Positions 51,191 through 60,469 are shown, counted from the stretch's first letter. The stretch: 64,000 bases of DNA from CAG-698 sp964385755 (GCA_964385755.1 CAYLPZ010000002.1:62001-126000), one strand, 5' to 3'. The notes: a model not told the origin generated them from the sequence alone. Numbers and translations: made by a program.

Positions 51191-52396
51191 TTACATTCCT
51201 TTTTTAACTAGATTTGCTCCGGTGAGCTTATTTACTTCTTTTACAAAAGTATTTATTTTTTGTTCTTTTTCTAATTTATCAAAATCATCAAAAATACTAA
51301 TTTGTTTAATAATTTCATTTTCATCTTTTAATCTATTAGTAAAAACACCAATAAGTCTTATCGATCTATTTTCTTCATAAAATTCATTGAAAACATCTCT
51401 TGCGAATCTATTAAGAATATATTCATCATTCGAAGGTTCAATTAATGTCTTACTACGATTAATTGTTTGATAATCATTATATCTAATCTGTATACCAATG
51501 TTTACAGCAAGTTTTTTGTTGTTTTGTAATCTATTACATATTGAATTTATCAGAACTTGAATTGTTTGATAGATTATATTAATATTTGCTATATCTTCCA
51601 TATAAGTGTGACTTGCTGAAAAAGATGAAGCTGGTTCATAATCTCCATTAACAGGAGAATTCTCAATACCATATACTCTTTGTAAAAATCCTTCATAAAA
51701 GTTTTTTCCAAATTCTCTTATGATTATTTCTTTATTTTCTTCTTTCGCAAAATCACCTATTTTATTAATTCCGTATTGATGAAGTCTTGCGGAAGTTTTC
51801 TTGCCTATGCCAAATAAATCATCAATTGGAAGTGGCCACATCTTTGTCTGTACATCTCTTCTTGCTAAAATTGTAATGCCCATCGGTTTTTTCATGTCGG
51901 ATGCCATTTTAGCTAAGTATTTATTAGGAGCAATTCCTATACTACAAGGCAGATTATAAAGTTCTTTTAAATCATTTTGTATTTTATAAGCAAGATCTAC
52001 AGCTTCTTTACCGAAAATAAATTTTGAAATATCTACATATGCTTCATCACAACTAGCCATTTCAACGATAATATCTTTATGAATGCTAAGTAAATATTTA
52101 TAAAAACAATTTGAATAGTAATTATAAAGTTCAAAATTTGGCTCAACGACTATAATCTTTGGATAAAGCTTTTTGGCTTCACTTACTTTCATTGGTGCAT
52201 GAATACCATATTTTCTAGCTTCATAGCTTGGAGAAAGAATAATTCCACGATCTAAAATATCTTTATGAGCAACACAAACAGGAAGATTAGCTAGTTCTTC
52301 ATTTTCAGCAATTTCACAAGAACAGTAAAAACAGTTCATGTCTATGTGTAAAATAATACGAGAATTATTATTCATTTTTCTATTTTCCTCTTCCAT
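51191..52396 (-). CDS. dinB: DNA polymerase IV (Y-family)
   Basis: Translesion polymerase. 401 residues. Motifs: LHIDMNCFYCSCEI (first metal Asp and steric-gate region), YEARKYGIHAPMKVSEAK, the catalytic pair in ASCDEAYVDIS, CSIGIAPNKYLAKMASDMKKP and the helix-hairpin-helix LFGIGKKTSARLHQYG, then the little-finger domain. No beta-clamp motif was confirmed beyond a late QISIFDDF, which fits the QxxLF-type clamp-binding peptide. The start is uncertain: ATG 52396 has no ribosome site, while ATG 52375 has AGAGG about 11 nt upstream. Confidence 0.92.
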   Translation of the reverse strand: MEEENRKMNNNSRIILHIDMNCFYCSCEIAENEELANLPVCVAHKDILDRGIILSPSYEARKYGIHAPMKVSEAKKLYPKIIVVEPNFELYNYYSNCFYKYLLSIHKDIIVEMASCDEAYVDISKFIFGKEAVDLAYKIQNDLKELYNLPCSIGIAPNKYLAKMASDMKKPMGITILARRDVQTKMWPLPIDDLFGIGKKTSARLHQYGINKIGDFAKEENKEIIIREFGKNFYEGFLQRVYGIENSPVNGDYEPASSFSASHTYMEDIANINIIYQTIQVLINSICNRLQNNKKLAVNIGIQIRYNDYQTINRSKTLIEPSNDEYILNRFARDVFNEFYEENRSIRLIGVFTNRLKDENEIIKQISIFDDFDKLEKEQKINTFVKEVNKLTGANLVKKGM

Positions 52397-52413
52397 TTTT
52401 TCATTTATTATGT

Positions 52414-52419
52414 TATAAT
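52414..52419 (+). promoter_or_regulatory. Extended -10 promoter of the 65-residue membrane protein gene
   Basis: TGT-TATAAT (52411-52419), about 46 bp before GTG 52465, on the opposite strand to dinB. Confidence 0.5.
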
Positions 52420-52464
52420 AAAGAAACTTATGTTTATTATATCATAATTTGTGAGGTGAAAAAA

Positions 52465-52662
52465 GTGAAAAATAAAAATAATGCATCAAAAAATAATAAG
52501 CCTTTTATTAAAACAAAACAAAGATTAGATGGTGGCAAAGAAGTTGAAATCACTACAAGTCCTAGCAAAACAACTTTAGGTAAAATTGTTGCAGTGGCAA
52601 TCGCAGCATTTACAGTTTTAGGCTCTGTATTTGGTTTAATTTATCTTCTTACTCAGCTATAG
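52465..52662 (+). CDS. Small single-span membrane protein of unknown function
   Basis: 65 residues. A lysine/asparagine-rich N-terminus (KNKNNASKNNKPF) and a polar stretch are followed by one C-terminal membrane span (IVAVAIAAFTVLGSVFGLIYLL). Start: GTG 52465 with GAGG (52453-52456) 8 nt upstream; an in-frame GTG at 52456 overlaps that site. A perfect terminator follows, so it is a real, monocistronic gene. The family is not recognised. Confidence 0.65.
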   Translation: MKNKNNASKNNKPFIKTKQRLDGGKEVEITTSPSKTTLGKIVAVAIAAFTVLGSVFGLIYLLTQL

Positions 52663-52684
52663 ATTTATTAAATATTAAAAGATT

Positions 52685-52709
52685 GGAATTTACTATAAAT
52701 TCCTTTTTT
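52685..52709 (+). terminator. Terminator after the small membrane protein gene
   Basis: 8-bp stem GGAATTTA / TAAATTCC, loop CTA, then six Ts. Confidence 0.88.
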
Positions 52710-52713
52710 ATAT

Positions 52714-52747
52714 GAAAAAATGTAACCAAATTGGTTACATTTTTTTA
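52714..52747. terminator. Bidirectional terminator at the spo0A 3' side
   Basis: 10-bp stem ATGTAACCAA / TTGGTTACAT with a one-base centre in the drawn form (so a 3-5-base loop in RNA), A-run left and T-run right; ends spo0A on the minus strand. Confidence 0.85.
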
Positions 52748-52790
52748 TTATTAACAAAAAATATAAATTTATATAATTCTCAATGAAATA

Positions 52791-53591
52791 TTAAGCAGCT
52801 TTTCTTCCTTCATATTCTTTTTTATGAAGTAATCTTAATCTATCTGCTATCATTGCAATAAATTCAGAGTTAGTTGGTTTAGTTTTATGATAACTTATTG
52901 TATAACTAAAAATATCACTGATTACATCAATATTTCCTCTAATCCATGCTACTTCAATGGCATGTCTGATTGCTCTTTCTACGCGTGATGAAGTTGTATT
53001 AAATTTTCTTGCTATTTCTGGATAAAGAATTTTTGTAATATAACCTAGTATATCTATGTTGTTATATACCATTTTTATAGACTCTCTAATATATAAATAG
53101 CCTCTAATATGTGCAGGAACTCCTATTTCATGTAATAGAGTTGTAATTTCCGTATCTAAATCAAATGCATTATTTTTATTTAGATTTATCGCATTAACTT
53201 CTTTAGGAACACTTTTATGTTTAAGATCATTTATGATATTCATTAAATAATCCTCTTTAATTGGTTTTATTAAGACATAATCCGCACCAAGTTCCGATAA
53301 TTTCTTAAAGACCAAATCATTGTAAAAAGATGTTAATATTAGTACTCCTTTCATTTTTTGATACTTCTCACTCTTTAGTTCCTTTAACATACCAACAGCA
53401 TCAATAGATGGCATAACCATTTCCATCAAAAGAAAATCTTCCATATTTTTCTTTAGATGTTCTAAACAATCATAACCACTATGAAAAACTGACAATTGAA
53501 CATCATCTCTACTTGCAAGAAACTTAGATAAATTATCATCTTCATTTCCTCCATCGCAGAGGCAAATACTTGTTTTTTTGGTTTTTTCCAT
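52791..53591 (-). CDS. spo0A: Spo0A-type sporulation regulator with degenerate receiver domain
   Basis: 266 residues. Master regulator of sporulation: receiver domain (about 5-125) plus the Spo0A C-terminal DNA-binding domain. The latter is very well conserved (SSRVERAIRHAIEVAWIRGN, KPTNSEFIAMIADRLRL). The receiver is odd: the phosphorylated Asp of LLLDIIMP is Glu57 in LLMEMVMP (codon GAA), and the acidic pair DD is D13-G14 in CDGGNE. Thr (LTSF) and Lys (IKPI) remain. A Glu could mimic phospho-Asp and make the protein constitutively active, or control may be by another route. GGGAGGG before the ATG; two 0A boxes lie upstream. Confidence 0.93.
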   Translation of the reverse strand: MEKTKKTSICLCDGGNEDDNLSKFLASRDDVQLSVFHSGYDCLEHLKKNMEDFLLMEMVMPSIDAVGMLKELKSEKYQKMKGVLILTSFYNDLVFKKLSELGADYVLIKPIKEDYLMNIINDLKHKSVPKEVNAINLNKNNAFDLDTEITTLLHEIGVPAHIRGYLYIRESIKMVYNNIDILGYITKILYPEIARKFNTTSSRVERAIRHAIEVAWIRGNIDVISDIFSYTISYHKTKPTNSEFIAMIADRLRLLHKKEYEGRKAA

Positions 53592-53722
53592 AATTTACCC
53601 TCCCTTTAGTAATATTCTACAACTTAATAAAATTAGATGCAATATTATATTTATTATTACAAAATATTTTTTATTACCTACTAATAAAAAATAGGAAAAA
53701 ATTAAATAAAATAATGTATATT

Positions 53723-53739
53723 TGTCGAAAAATGTCGAA
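53723..53739. promoter_or_regulatory. Tandem Spo0A-binding boxes upstream of spo0A
   Basis: Two TGTCGAA heptamers at 53723-53729 and 53733-53739, in the same orientation, start to start 10 bp (one helical turn). TGNCGAA is the Spo0A box. They lie in the 150-bp gap between spoIVB and spo0A, about 135 bp before the spo0A ATG, so Spo0A autoregulation is likely. A TATAAT at 53649-53644 (minus) could be the -10. Confidence 0.82.
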
Positions 53740-53741
53740 TT

Positions 53742-54761
53742 TTAGTTATTTAAATAATTAAACATAAATTTAGCATAAACACCATAACCAACTTTAGAAT
53801 CATCAACTACAACATGACTAACTGCTCCAATTAATTTTCCATCTTGCATTATTGGACTACCACTCATTCCTTGAATAATTCCTCCAGTTTTTTCTAGTAA
53901 ATCTTTATCAGTTACTTGATATTTTATTCCTTTAATGCTTTCATTTGTTTGGTTTTCAGCTTCTAATATTTCAATATCAAATTCTTCTTTTTTGTCTCCT
54001 TCAATAACTGTTGTTATTGTAGCATGGCCAGGATGAGCATCTTTAATATCACCTAATGATACTAGTTCTGCTTGATCAAATGAATCATATAAAGTGCCAA
54101 AAATACCAAATTTATTATTTAATGAAATATCACCAATTGCAACTTGATCTAAGGTAGCTTTTTTCTCACCTGGTAAACCTCTTATTCCTTTAGTTACTCC
54201 TCTAACATAACTATTATGAATAGTACCTTTAACCAAACTATCAGTCGCATTGTGTCCCAGCCCCGCAAATTTCTTTGTTTTAAGGTCATAAAAGGTTAGT
54301 GTACCTACACCTAAAACATTGTCTTTAACGTATAAACCAATCGACACTGTACCATTTTTATTTTTAACGCCTTTAATAGTATCAGTTTTTAAATATCCAT
54401 TACTTAGATATTCGATTTTATATTCCTTCTCTTCATCTATTATTTTCACCATATCATCAATGGTATCGACATCAATACCATCTATTTTAGTAATTATATC
54501 ATTTTTTGAGATATCACAATCACTCCATGGTTTATATGTTCCATCATCAGTTGATACTTCATATTTACCAATTACATTAATACCTGTATTAAGATTTAAA
54601 CCGATTGATTCACCGCCTAAGCAAACATAAGTATCATTTTTACTTACTAAAGATGTTTTTACTTCTTCTTTAGAAAGTAAAAAGGCTACTAATACTAAAG
54701 TAAAAACATATAATATTCTGGTAATATTTAGAAATAATCTTCTTCTATTTATATTTTTAAT
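53742..54761 (-). CDS. spoIVB: SpoIVB-type serine peptidase (S55)
   Basis: Signalling protease that in Bacillus is made in the forespore and cuts SpoIVFA to trigger sigma-K activation. An N-terminal membrane anchor (ILYVFTLVLVAFLL) is followed by a PDZ domain (about residues 55-130) and the S55 peptidase with His in AGLGHNATD, GIFGTL and the Ser in GGIIQGMSGSPI. Start problem: no ATG, GTG or TTG in the N-terminal frame except TTG 54827, which is inside the recN terminator. ATT 54761 has AAAGGA 9 nt upstream and gives a normal N-terminus, so an AUU start is proposed. Part of the recN-spoIVB-spo0A order of Bacillus and Clostridium. Confidence 0.9.
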   Translation of the reverse strand: MKNINRRRLFLNITRILYVFTLVLVAFLLSKEEVKTSLVSKNDTYVCLGGESIGLNLNTGINVIGKYEVSTDDGTYKPWSDCDISKNDIITKIDGIDVDTIDDMVKIIDEEKEYKIEYLSNGYLKTDTIKGVKNKNGTVSIGLYVKDNVLGVGTLTFYDLKTKKFAGLGHNATDSLVKGTIHNSYVRGVTKGIRGLPGEKKATLDQVAIGDISLNNKFGIFGTLYDSFDQAELVSLGDIKDAHPGHATITTVIEGDKKEEFDIEILEAENQTNESIKGIKYQVTDKDLLEKTGGIIQGMSGSPIMQDGKLIGAVSHVVVDDSKVGYGVYAKFMFNYLNN

Positions 54762-54799
54762 ATTATCACTTCCTTTTACTTTATTATTCCCATATAAAA

Positions 54800-54837
54800 A
54801 AAATAAAAACCTACTAATAATTAACAATTAGCAGGTT
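54800..54837 (-). terminator. Terminator between recN and spoIVB
   Basis: On the minus strand AACCTGCTAAT / ATTAGTAGGTT (11 bp with one G-T pair, 8-base loop), followed by TTTATTTTTTTT. It overlaps the recN stop and lies within the longest spoIVB frame. Confidence 0.9.
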
Positions 54838-56519
54838 TATTTAATACTATTTTCATTTTGTTTTAACATTTCTTTAGCTAAGGCAACTGAAGCAGAGTTT
54901 TCACCAGAAGATAACATTCTAGCTATCTCCATTACTCTTTCATCATAATCAAGTTCTTTAATTAGCGTAATAGTTTTATTTTCTTCTGTTACTCTCTTTT
55001 CAATTAATATTTGATTTGTCGCAATAGAAGCAACAATTGGTAAATGAGTAATACATAAAACTTGATTTTGGTTAGCAATTTTTTTGATTCTTGTGCCAAT
55101 ACTTAAGGCAACTTCACCGCTAACCCCAGTATCAATTTCATCAAAGATAAATAATGAATCTTTAACTAAATCACATGAAATTGATTTTATTGCTAACATA
55201 AAACGAGAAAGTTCACCACCAGAAGCACATTTTGCTAGAGGCTTTAGTTTTTCTCCTTTGTTAAAAGACACTAAAAAATCAATTGTATTAATCCCATTTG
55301 ATAAAAATCCCGAAGGATCATCCATAGTAACATAGTTTTCATCAATTACTATTTGTAATGTTGTATCTTTTAATTGTAACTCTCTTAGATTACTTCTTAT
55401 ATCTTCTTCGAAAATAGTTTTTAGAGTATTTCTCTTTGTTGATATTTCTAAAGCCAACTTTAAAGTTTCATCAAAACTATCTTTCATTTTTTGATAGTAA
55501 TTATCTAAAAATTCTGTGCTATTTTCAATTTGATTGATTTGCTTTTCTAAATTATCAAGATATTTAATTAACTCTTCAGTTGATAAACGATATTTACGTT
55601 TTAGACTATTATAAACATCTAATCTTTCATTTAAATTATCAAGTTCATGAACATCAAAATCATCATGATTACAAACTGATGAAATATTTTCATAGATATC
55701 AGAAAGTGTATAATAAATATTATCGATTGTCTCAACATTTTCTTTTAATGATTCATCATATACTTTATTTTTCTTAAGAAATTCATTAGCTTCATAAAGA
55801 TTATCAATAATATTATTATCATTAAATAGTTTTAAGAACTGTTGAAAATTAACAACAATCTTCTCATGATTAGAAAGAATATTAATTCTTCCTAAAATAT
55901 CTTCTTCTTCGGTATTTGATAGTTTAGCTTTTTTTAGTTCTTCATACTGAAATTTTAAATAATCAAGTTGTCTTTCTTTTTCATCTAGAGATAATTTCAA
56001 ATCATTATACTCTTTTTTATTTTTATTGAATAAAGACAATTTTTCTTTATATTTTAAAATTAAATCGTTAATTTCACTATTATCAATGAAAGTAAAATAA
56101 TTTTTAGGATTTACAAGTTTAATAGTATCAAATTGATTATGTATACTACCTAAATAATTAGACACTTCAGATAATAGATTTAAAGATACTATTTCCCCAT
56201 TAATTCTAGCAATACTTTTACCATTATCATAAACTTCACGTTTAAGAATTAATAAGTCATCTATTTCTATATTATTTAACTTTAATATTTCATTAACTTT
56301 ATCAGGGTATGATGAAAAAACACCTTCAATTGATGCCTTAGTTTCGCCAAAACGTACTAAGCCATTTGACGCCCTGTCACCAAATAATAAACCAATCGCA
56401 TCAATAATTAAAGATTTGCCGGCGCCAGTTTGACCAACTAGAGCTGTCATCCCTTTTTTAAAATCTATTTGAATGTTATCAATTATTGCAAAGTTTTTTA
56501 CTTGTAATGATAGAATCAT
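54837..56519 (-). CDS. recN: DNA repair protein RecN
   Basis: SMC-like ATPase acting early in double-strand break repair. 560 residues. Walker A ALVGQTGAGKSLIIDA near residue 28, long central coiled coils (about 150-350), signature LAKCASGGELSRFMLAIK, Walker B SLFIFDEIDTGVSG and a C-terminal CITHLPIVAS. GAGG before the ATG. Sits upstream of spoIVB-spo0A as in Bacillus, but ahrC/argR and tlyA, which normally separate recN from dxs, are missing here. Confidence 0.95.
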   Translation of the reverse strand: MILSLQVKNFAIIDNIQIDFKKGMTALVGQTGAGKSLIIDAIGLLFGDRASNGLVRFGETKASIEGVFSSYPDKVNEILKLNNIEIDDLLILKREVYDNGKSIARINGEIVSLNLLSEVSNYLGSIHNQFDTIKLVNPKNYFTFIDNSEINDLILKYKEKLSLFNKNKKEYNDLKLSLDEKERQLDYLKFQYEELKKAKLSNTEEEDILGRINILSNHEKIVVNFQQFLKLFNDNNIIDNLYEANEFLKKNKVYDESLKENVETIDNIYYTLSDIYENISSVCNHDDFDVHELDNLNERLDVYNSLKRKYRLSTEELIKYLDNLEKQINQIENSTEFLDNYYQKMKDSFDETLKLALEISTKRNTLKTIFEEDIRSNLRELQLKDTTLQIVIDENYVTMDDPSGFLSNGINTIDFLVSFNKGEKLKPLAKCASGGELSRFMLAIKSISCDLVKDSLFIFDEIDTGVSGEVALSIGTRIKKIANQNQVLCITHLPIVASIATNQILIEKRVTEENKTITLIKELDYDERVMEIARMLSSGENSASVALAKEMLKQNENSIK

Positions 56520-56584
56520 AATAGTATCCTCGAATTAATATATTATTATATTACACTATATATTTTATTATTTCTATTATTTTT

Positions 56585-58390
56585 TTAGTTTTTTTTACGA
56601 ATTTTTTCAATTAATTTATCAATATCATTAAATGACAAATGATATTGTTGTTGTAATTCATCAATATTTCCAAAATTAACGTATTCATTTAATGAAATTG
56701 AATATAATTTAATTTTAAATCCTTTTTCGTTAATTAATTGTAACAAATATGAATAATATGATCCATAGTGAATTATTTCTTCAAAGCAAATTACTGTTTT
56801 ATTGCTTAACAATTTTAACATTTCTTCATCGTATTGTTTTAATGACAATACTTCTATTATACCAATATCATTCTTATAATATTCATTTAGTAAATTTATT
56901 ACTGGACCATAAGATAATATATTTACATCATGAATACCATTTAATATTTTAAAATTATAATATTGAATATCGTTAACTTCTTCTTTGATATTACATTTTG
57001 GATATCTTATAAATGCGGGAGAATTATCTTTAATTGCTTTTTGTAAAACACATTTAAATGTGCTTAAATCTTTTGGCGCATAAATATTTATATTTGGAAG
57101 TGGTAAAAGCATTGATATATCAAATATACCTTGATGAGTATCTCCATCAAATGGTACAAGGCCTGCACGATCTGAGATCATTATTACGTGTTTATTACTT
57201 CTACAAACATCGTGATTTATTTGATCATATGCTCTTTGATAAAATGTAGAATATGACATGACAATCGGAACAAGATATTTTGCCATTGTGCTAGCCATTA
57301 TCACCGCATTTTCTTCACAAATACCTACATCAATTATTTTATCAGGATTTCGTTTAGCAAAGTCAGATAAACCTAGGCCATAAGTCATTGCGGGGGTGAT
57401 GATTTTTATATTTTTATCACTATTAATTATTACATCCTCTAGTATTTTACTAGCACCTAAACTAAAAGATATTTCATTTTCTTTTAAAGCACTAATACTT
57501 TTTCCCGTTGTTTTATCAAATGGACCAACCCCATGATAAAAACCCGTTTTATCATTTTCAGAAAATTCATATCCCTTACCTTTAATAGTTTTAATATGAA
57601 TAATTACTGATTCTTTTGATTCTTTCGCAAATCTAAAATACTTAATTAAATCTTTAATATTGTGTCCATCAATTGGTCCTAAATAGCGATAGCCAAGTTC
57701 AGTAAAATATGAAACTTTACTATAAACAACAGATTTTAAAGCTTTTTTAATAAATTTTGGCGTAATTTTACGTAAAAACTTATAAGACTTTCTCACTCTT
57801 AATCTATTAAATACATCAGTCAAACCACCAACGTTTTTTGTTATAGACATTTCATTATCATTTAGGATAATAATCCCTTTTTGATTCTTTTGTGATGCAA
57901 GGTAGTTTATTCCTGCTAAGCTTATGCCACTTTGTAAAGATGCATCGCCTATGAAAGATACAACCTCACCTATATCAGAATTATATTTCTTAGCTTCCAA
58001 AAAGCCACACATTGCACTAATTGAAGTTGAAGAATGTCCTGCCTCAAAGACATCATGGATACTTTCGTTTTCTTTTAAAAAGCCACTAATTGAACCAACA
58101 TGTCTAAAGTTTTCAAAATCTTTAGCTCGACCAGTTAATATTTTATGTACATATCCTTGATGTCCAACATCAAAAATAATTTTATCTTTAGGACTATCAA
58201 AGACATAATGTAACGCAATAGTAGCTTCAACAACTCCTAAGTTACTTGATAAATGACCTCCATAAGTACTAATTTTATCAATTAAGAACTTTCGAATCTC
58301 AATAGCAAGTTCTTCTAGCTCTTTAATTGACATTTTCTTTAATTTTTCAAGATTAATAGAGTATAGAAGATCATCTTGCATATTATTCAT
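56585..58390 (-). CDS. dxs: 1-deoxy-D-xylulose-5-phosphate synthase
   Basis: Thiamine-diphosphate enzyme that condenses pyruvate and glyceraldehyde-3-phosphate, first step of the MEP isoprenoid pathway. 601 residues. Motifs: GGHLSSNLGVVEATIALH, DVGHQGYVHKILTGR, the ThDP motif GDASLQSG ... NDNEMSI, and later DRAGLVPFDGDTHQG (usual DRAGLVGADGPTHQG, so somewhat divergent). Shows that isoprenoids are made by the MEP route. AAAGGAG lies 12-13 nt before the ATG. ispA, usually between xseB and dxs, is absent. Confidence 0.94.
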   Translation of the reverse strand: MNNMQDDLLYSINLEKLKKMSIKELEELAIEIRKFLIDKISTYGGHLSSNLGVVEATIALHYVFDSPKDKIIFDVGHQGYVHKILTGRAKDFENFRHVGSISGFLKENESIHDVFEAGHSSTSISAMCGFLEAKKYNSDIGEVVSFIGDASLQSGISLAGINYLASQKNQKGIIILNDNEMSITKNVGGLTDVFNRLRVRKSYKFLRKITPKFIKKALKSVVYSKVSYFTELGYRYLGPIDGHNIKDLIKYFRFAKESKESVIIHIKTIKGKGYEFSENDKTGFYHGVGPFDKTTGKSISALKENEISFSLGASKILEDVIINSDKNIKIITPAMTYGLGLSDFAKRNPDKIIDVGICEENAVIMASTMAKYLVPIVMSYSTFYQRAYDQINHDVCRSNKHVIMISDRAGLVPFDGDTHQGIFDISMLLPLPNINIYAPKDLSTFKCVLQKAIKDNSPAFIRYPKCNIKEEVNDIQYYNFKILNGIHDVNILSYGPVINLLNEYYKNDIGIIEVLSLKQYDEEMLKLLSNKTVICFEEIIHYGSYYSYLLQLINEKGFKIKLYSISLNEYVNFGNIDELQQQYHLSFNDIDKLIEKIRKKN

Positions 58391-58418
58391 TTATTTTCAT
58401 ATCTCCTTTATTTATTTG

Positions 58419-58649
58419 TTATTCGACATTAATAACTTCTACTTTTTTACCTTCTACTTCTTTTTTTGCTTTTTCTAGCTTTTCTTTACAAAGTTTAGAA
58501 AGTTCTAAAGCACGTTTATACTTTTCAATAGATTCATCTAATGTTAATTCACCTTTTTCTAGTAAAATAACAATTTCAGTTAGTTCTTTTAAATAATCTT
58601 CATATTTTAATATATTTTCATTATTTACATTTTTTTCAATAGATTCCAT
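58419..58649 (-). CDS. xseB: Exodeoxyribonuclease VII small subunit
   Basis: 76 residues. XseB signature KYEDYLKELTEIVILLEKGELTLDESIEKYKRALEL can be recognised in pieces (LTEIVILLEKGELTLDES, YKRALELSKLCKEKL), a helical hairpin that forms multimers around XseA. AAGGAA-type ribosome site. 15 bp after xseA on the same strand. Confidence 0.93.
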   Translation of the reverse strand: MESIEKNVNNENILKYEDYLKELTEIVILLEKGELTLDESIEKYKRALELSKLCKEKLEKAKKEVEGKKVEVINVE

Positions 58650-58664
58650 GTATTTATTCCTTTT

Positions 58665-60020
58665 TTATATGTTTTTATTTTTATTTATCTTTACAACTTT
58701 TACAGTACTAAAACCATCTTCAAAAGTAAGATTTAATTCATCATCTTTATTAATCTCATGTATAGATTTAACTAATTTATCATCTTTATAAACTAATGTA
58801 TATCCCTTTCTCATAATATTAAATGGATTAACTAAAACTAGTTTTTCAAGTAAATGATTAAGTGATATTTCATAATTATTAATTAAATTAATTAGATTAT
58901 CATGACAAAAATTAATTTTATCATCTAATAAATAAATTGAGTCATCAAGTTTGTTTTCTATATTAAGATTATTAAGTCTTGTTACTATTTGATTAAAATT
59001 AATTATTTTATTATGTACTTGTAACGATGGTGAAAGTGATTTTACTCTTTCTTCTAAATAATTAATATTTTGAATTTTACTTTCTAAAGTTAAATCAAAG
59101 TTTTTAAAATAATAATTATTTATAAGTTTATTAAACTTTTCTGCTTTTTGGGTGATTATTTTATTTATTAATATATCTGCTTTTGATGTTAGACTATTAA
59201 TATTATTAATTAAAACATTTTGATCTACAGTAACACGAACAGCAGCACCCGTTGGAGTTGGAGCACGCTCATCACAAACAAAATCACAAATTGTATAATC
59301 ATTTTCATGACCAACGCCACTAACAATAGGTATTGTAAAATCATATATTCTTTTTGCTAAAGCTTCATCATTAAAAGCGTTAAGGTCTTCAAAACTGCCA
59401 CCACCACGGCCTATTATTACAACGTCACAGATATTGTCTTTTTCACAATTATCTAATGCTTTAATAAGTGACTTAGGGCTATCAGATCCTTGAACTAACG
59501 CTTTATACAAATACACTTTCGCAAGCGGAAAACGTTTTGTTATTGTGGAAACAATATCATTTAATGCATCACCTGTATCAGATGTAATTACACCTATTTT
59601 TGTTGCAAAAAGTGGAATTGGCTTTTTGTGATCTTCAGAAAATAAGCCTAATTTTTGTAAATGATCTTTAAGTTGTAAAAATTGCTGATAAAGATAACCT
59701 TCACCAAACTCAATTATCTCATTTACTAATAGATTATATGTACCACGTTTAGCATAAGGTGTAATCGAACCCGTAATTAATACTTTCATGCCATCTTTGG
59801 GCGTGAATTTTAGGCTCTTAGCAATATTAGCAAAAATAATTCCACTAATTTCTGATTCTGTGTCCTTTAAAACAAAGTAAAGATGCCCCTTCGAAAATCG
59901 ACAATTTGACATCTCTCCTTTAATATATACAACTTTTAAAGCTACATCAGTACTAAGTTTATATGATATATAATTAGTTATTGCACTGACGGTATAATAT
60001 TTATCTTCAGTTCTAGTCAT
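58665..60020 (-). CDS. xseA: Exodeoxyribonuclease VII large subunit
   Basis: 451 residues. N-terminal OB fold (VVYIKGEMSNCRFSKGHLYF), then the nuclease domain with GVITSDTGDALNDI, VVIIGRGGGSFEDLNAFNDE and VSGVGHENDYTICDFVCDERAPTPTGAA, and a long C-terminal coiled coil. Degrades single-stranded DNA ends with XseB. The ribosome site is weak (TTGGTAAT before ATG), and the gene begins 11 bp after nusB, so translation may depend on the upstream gene. Confidence 0.96.
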   Translation of the reverse strand: MTRTEDKYYTVSAITNYISYKLSTDVALKVVYIKGEMSNCRFSKGHLYFVLKDTESEISGIIFANIAKSLKFTPKDGMKVLITGSITPYAKRGTYNLLVNEIIEFGEGYLYQQFLQLKDHLQKLGLFSEDHKKPIPLFATKIGVITSDTGDALNDIVSTITKRFPLAKVYLYKALVQGSDSPKSLIKALDNCEKDNICDVVIIGRGGGSFEDLNAFNDEALAKRIYDFTIPIVSGVGHENDYTICDFVCDERAPTPTGAAVRVTVDQNVLINNINSLTSKADILINKIITQKAEKFNKLINNYYFKNFDLTLESKIQNINYLEERVKSLSPSLQVHNKIINFNQIVTRLNNLNIENKLDDSIYLLDDKINFCHDNLINLINNYEISLNHLLEKLVLVNPFNIMRKGYTLVYKDDKLVKSIHEINKDDELNLTFEDGFSTVKVVKINKNKNI

Positions 60021-60031
60021 AGTATTACCAA

Positions 60032-60469
60032 TTATTTAACTTTTCGTACATCTTTTGCTATTCTATCTAATACACCATTATTAAATTTAGATGAATAGAA
60101 TCCATCTACTTCACTATAATCTTTAGAAATATTAATAATTTCATTAATAATTATTTCTACAGGTGTATCAGTAAACATGAGCTCATATGTTCCAATACGC
60201 AAAAGTGCTCTATCTACAAATGACAAACGATCAAGAGGATACTTCTCTAAATATAAAGCAATCTTAAAATCAATTTTTGCCTGATTTTGTAAAACTCCTA
60301 AATATAAAATATCAGAAAATGGTTTATCATAGACAACCATCTCTTCAGTATCTAATTCTCTTAATAAATCATCAAAAGTATCAATATTATCTGATTCTTT
60401 AAGTAAATCACATTGATATAATTTAATCATTGCTTTAATTCGGCTTACAGTTCTACGAGAGTTATTCAT
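60032..60469 (-). CDS. nusB: Transcription antitermination factor NusB
   Basis: 145 residues, all-helical. NusB features: N-terminal RRTVSRIKAMIKLYQCDL, central FKIALYLEKYPLDRLSFVDRALLRIGTYELMFTDTPVEIIINEIINI in pieces (LSFVDRALLRIGTYELM, VEIIINEIINISK) and C-terminal KFNNGVLDRIAKD. Forms the rRNA antitermination complex with NusE (S10). AAGGTGATA ribosome site. The order nusB-xseA-xseB-dxs matches Bacillus apart from missing folD and ispA. Confidence 0.94.
   Translation of the reverse strand: MNNSRRTVSRIKAMIKLYQCDLLKESDNIDTFDDLLRELDTEEMVVYDKPFSDILYLGVLQNQAKIDFKIALYLEKYPLDRLSFVDRALLRIGTYELMFTDTPVEIIINEIINISKDYSEVDGFYSSKFNNGVLDRIAKDVRKVK

Noticed and set aside
58424..58430. TTCGACA as another Spo0A box
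   Set aside because: It lies inside the xseB coding end (Val-Glu codons), single copy and not upstream of a gene.
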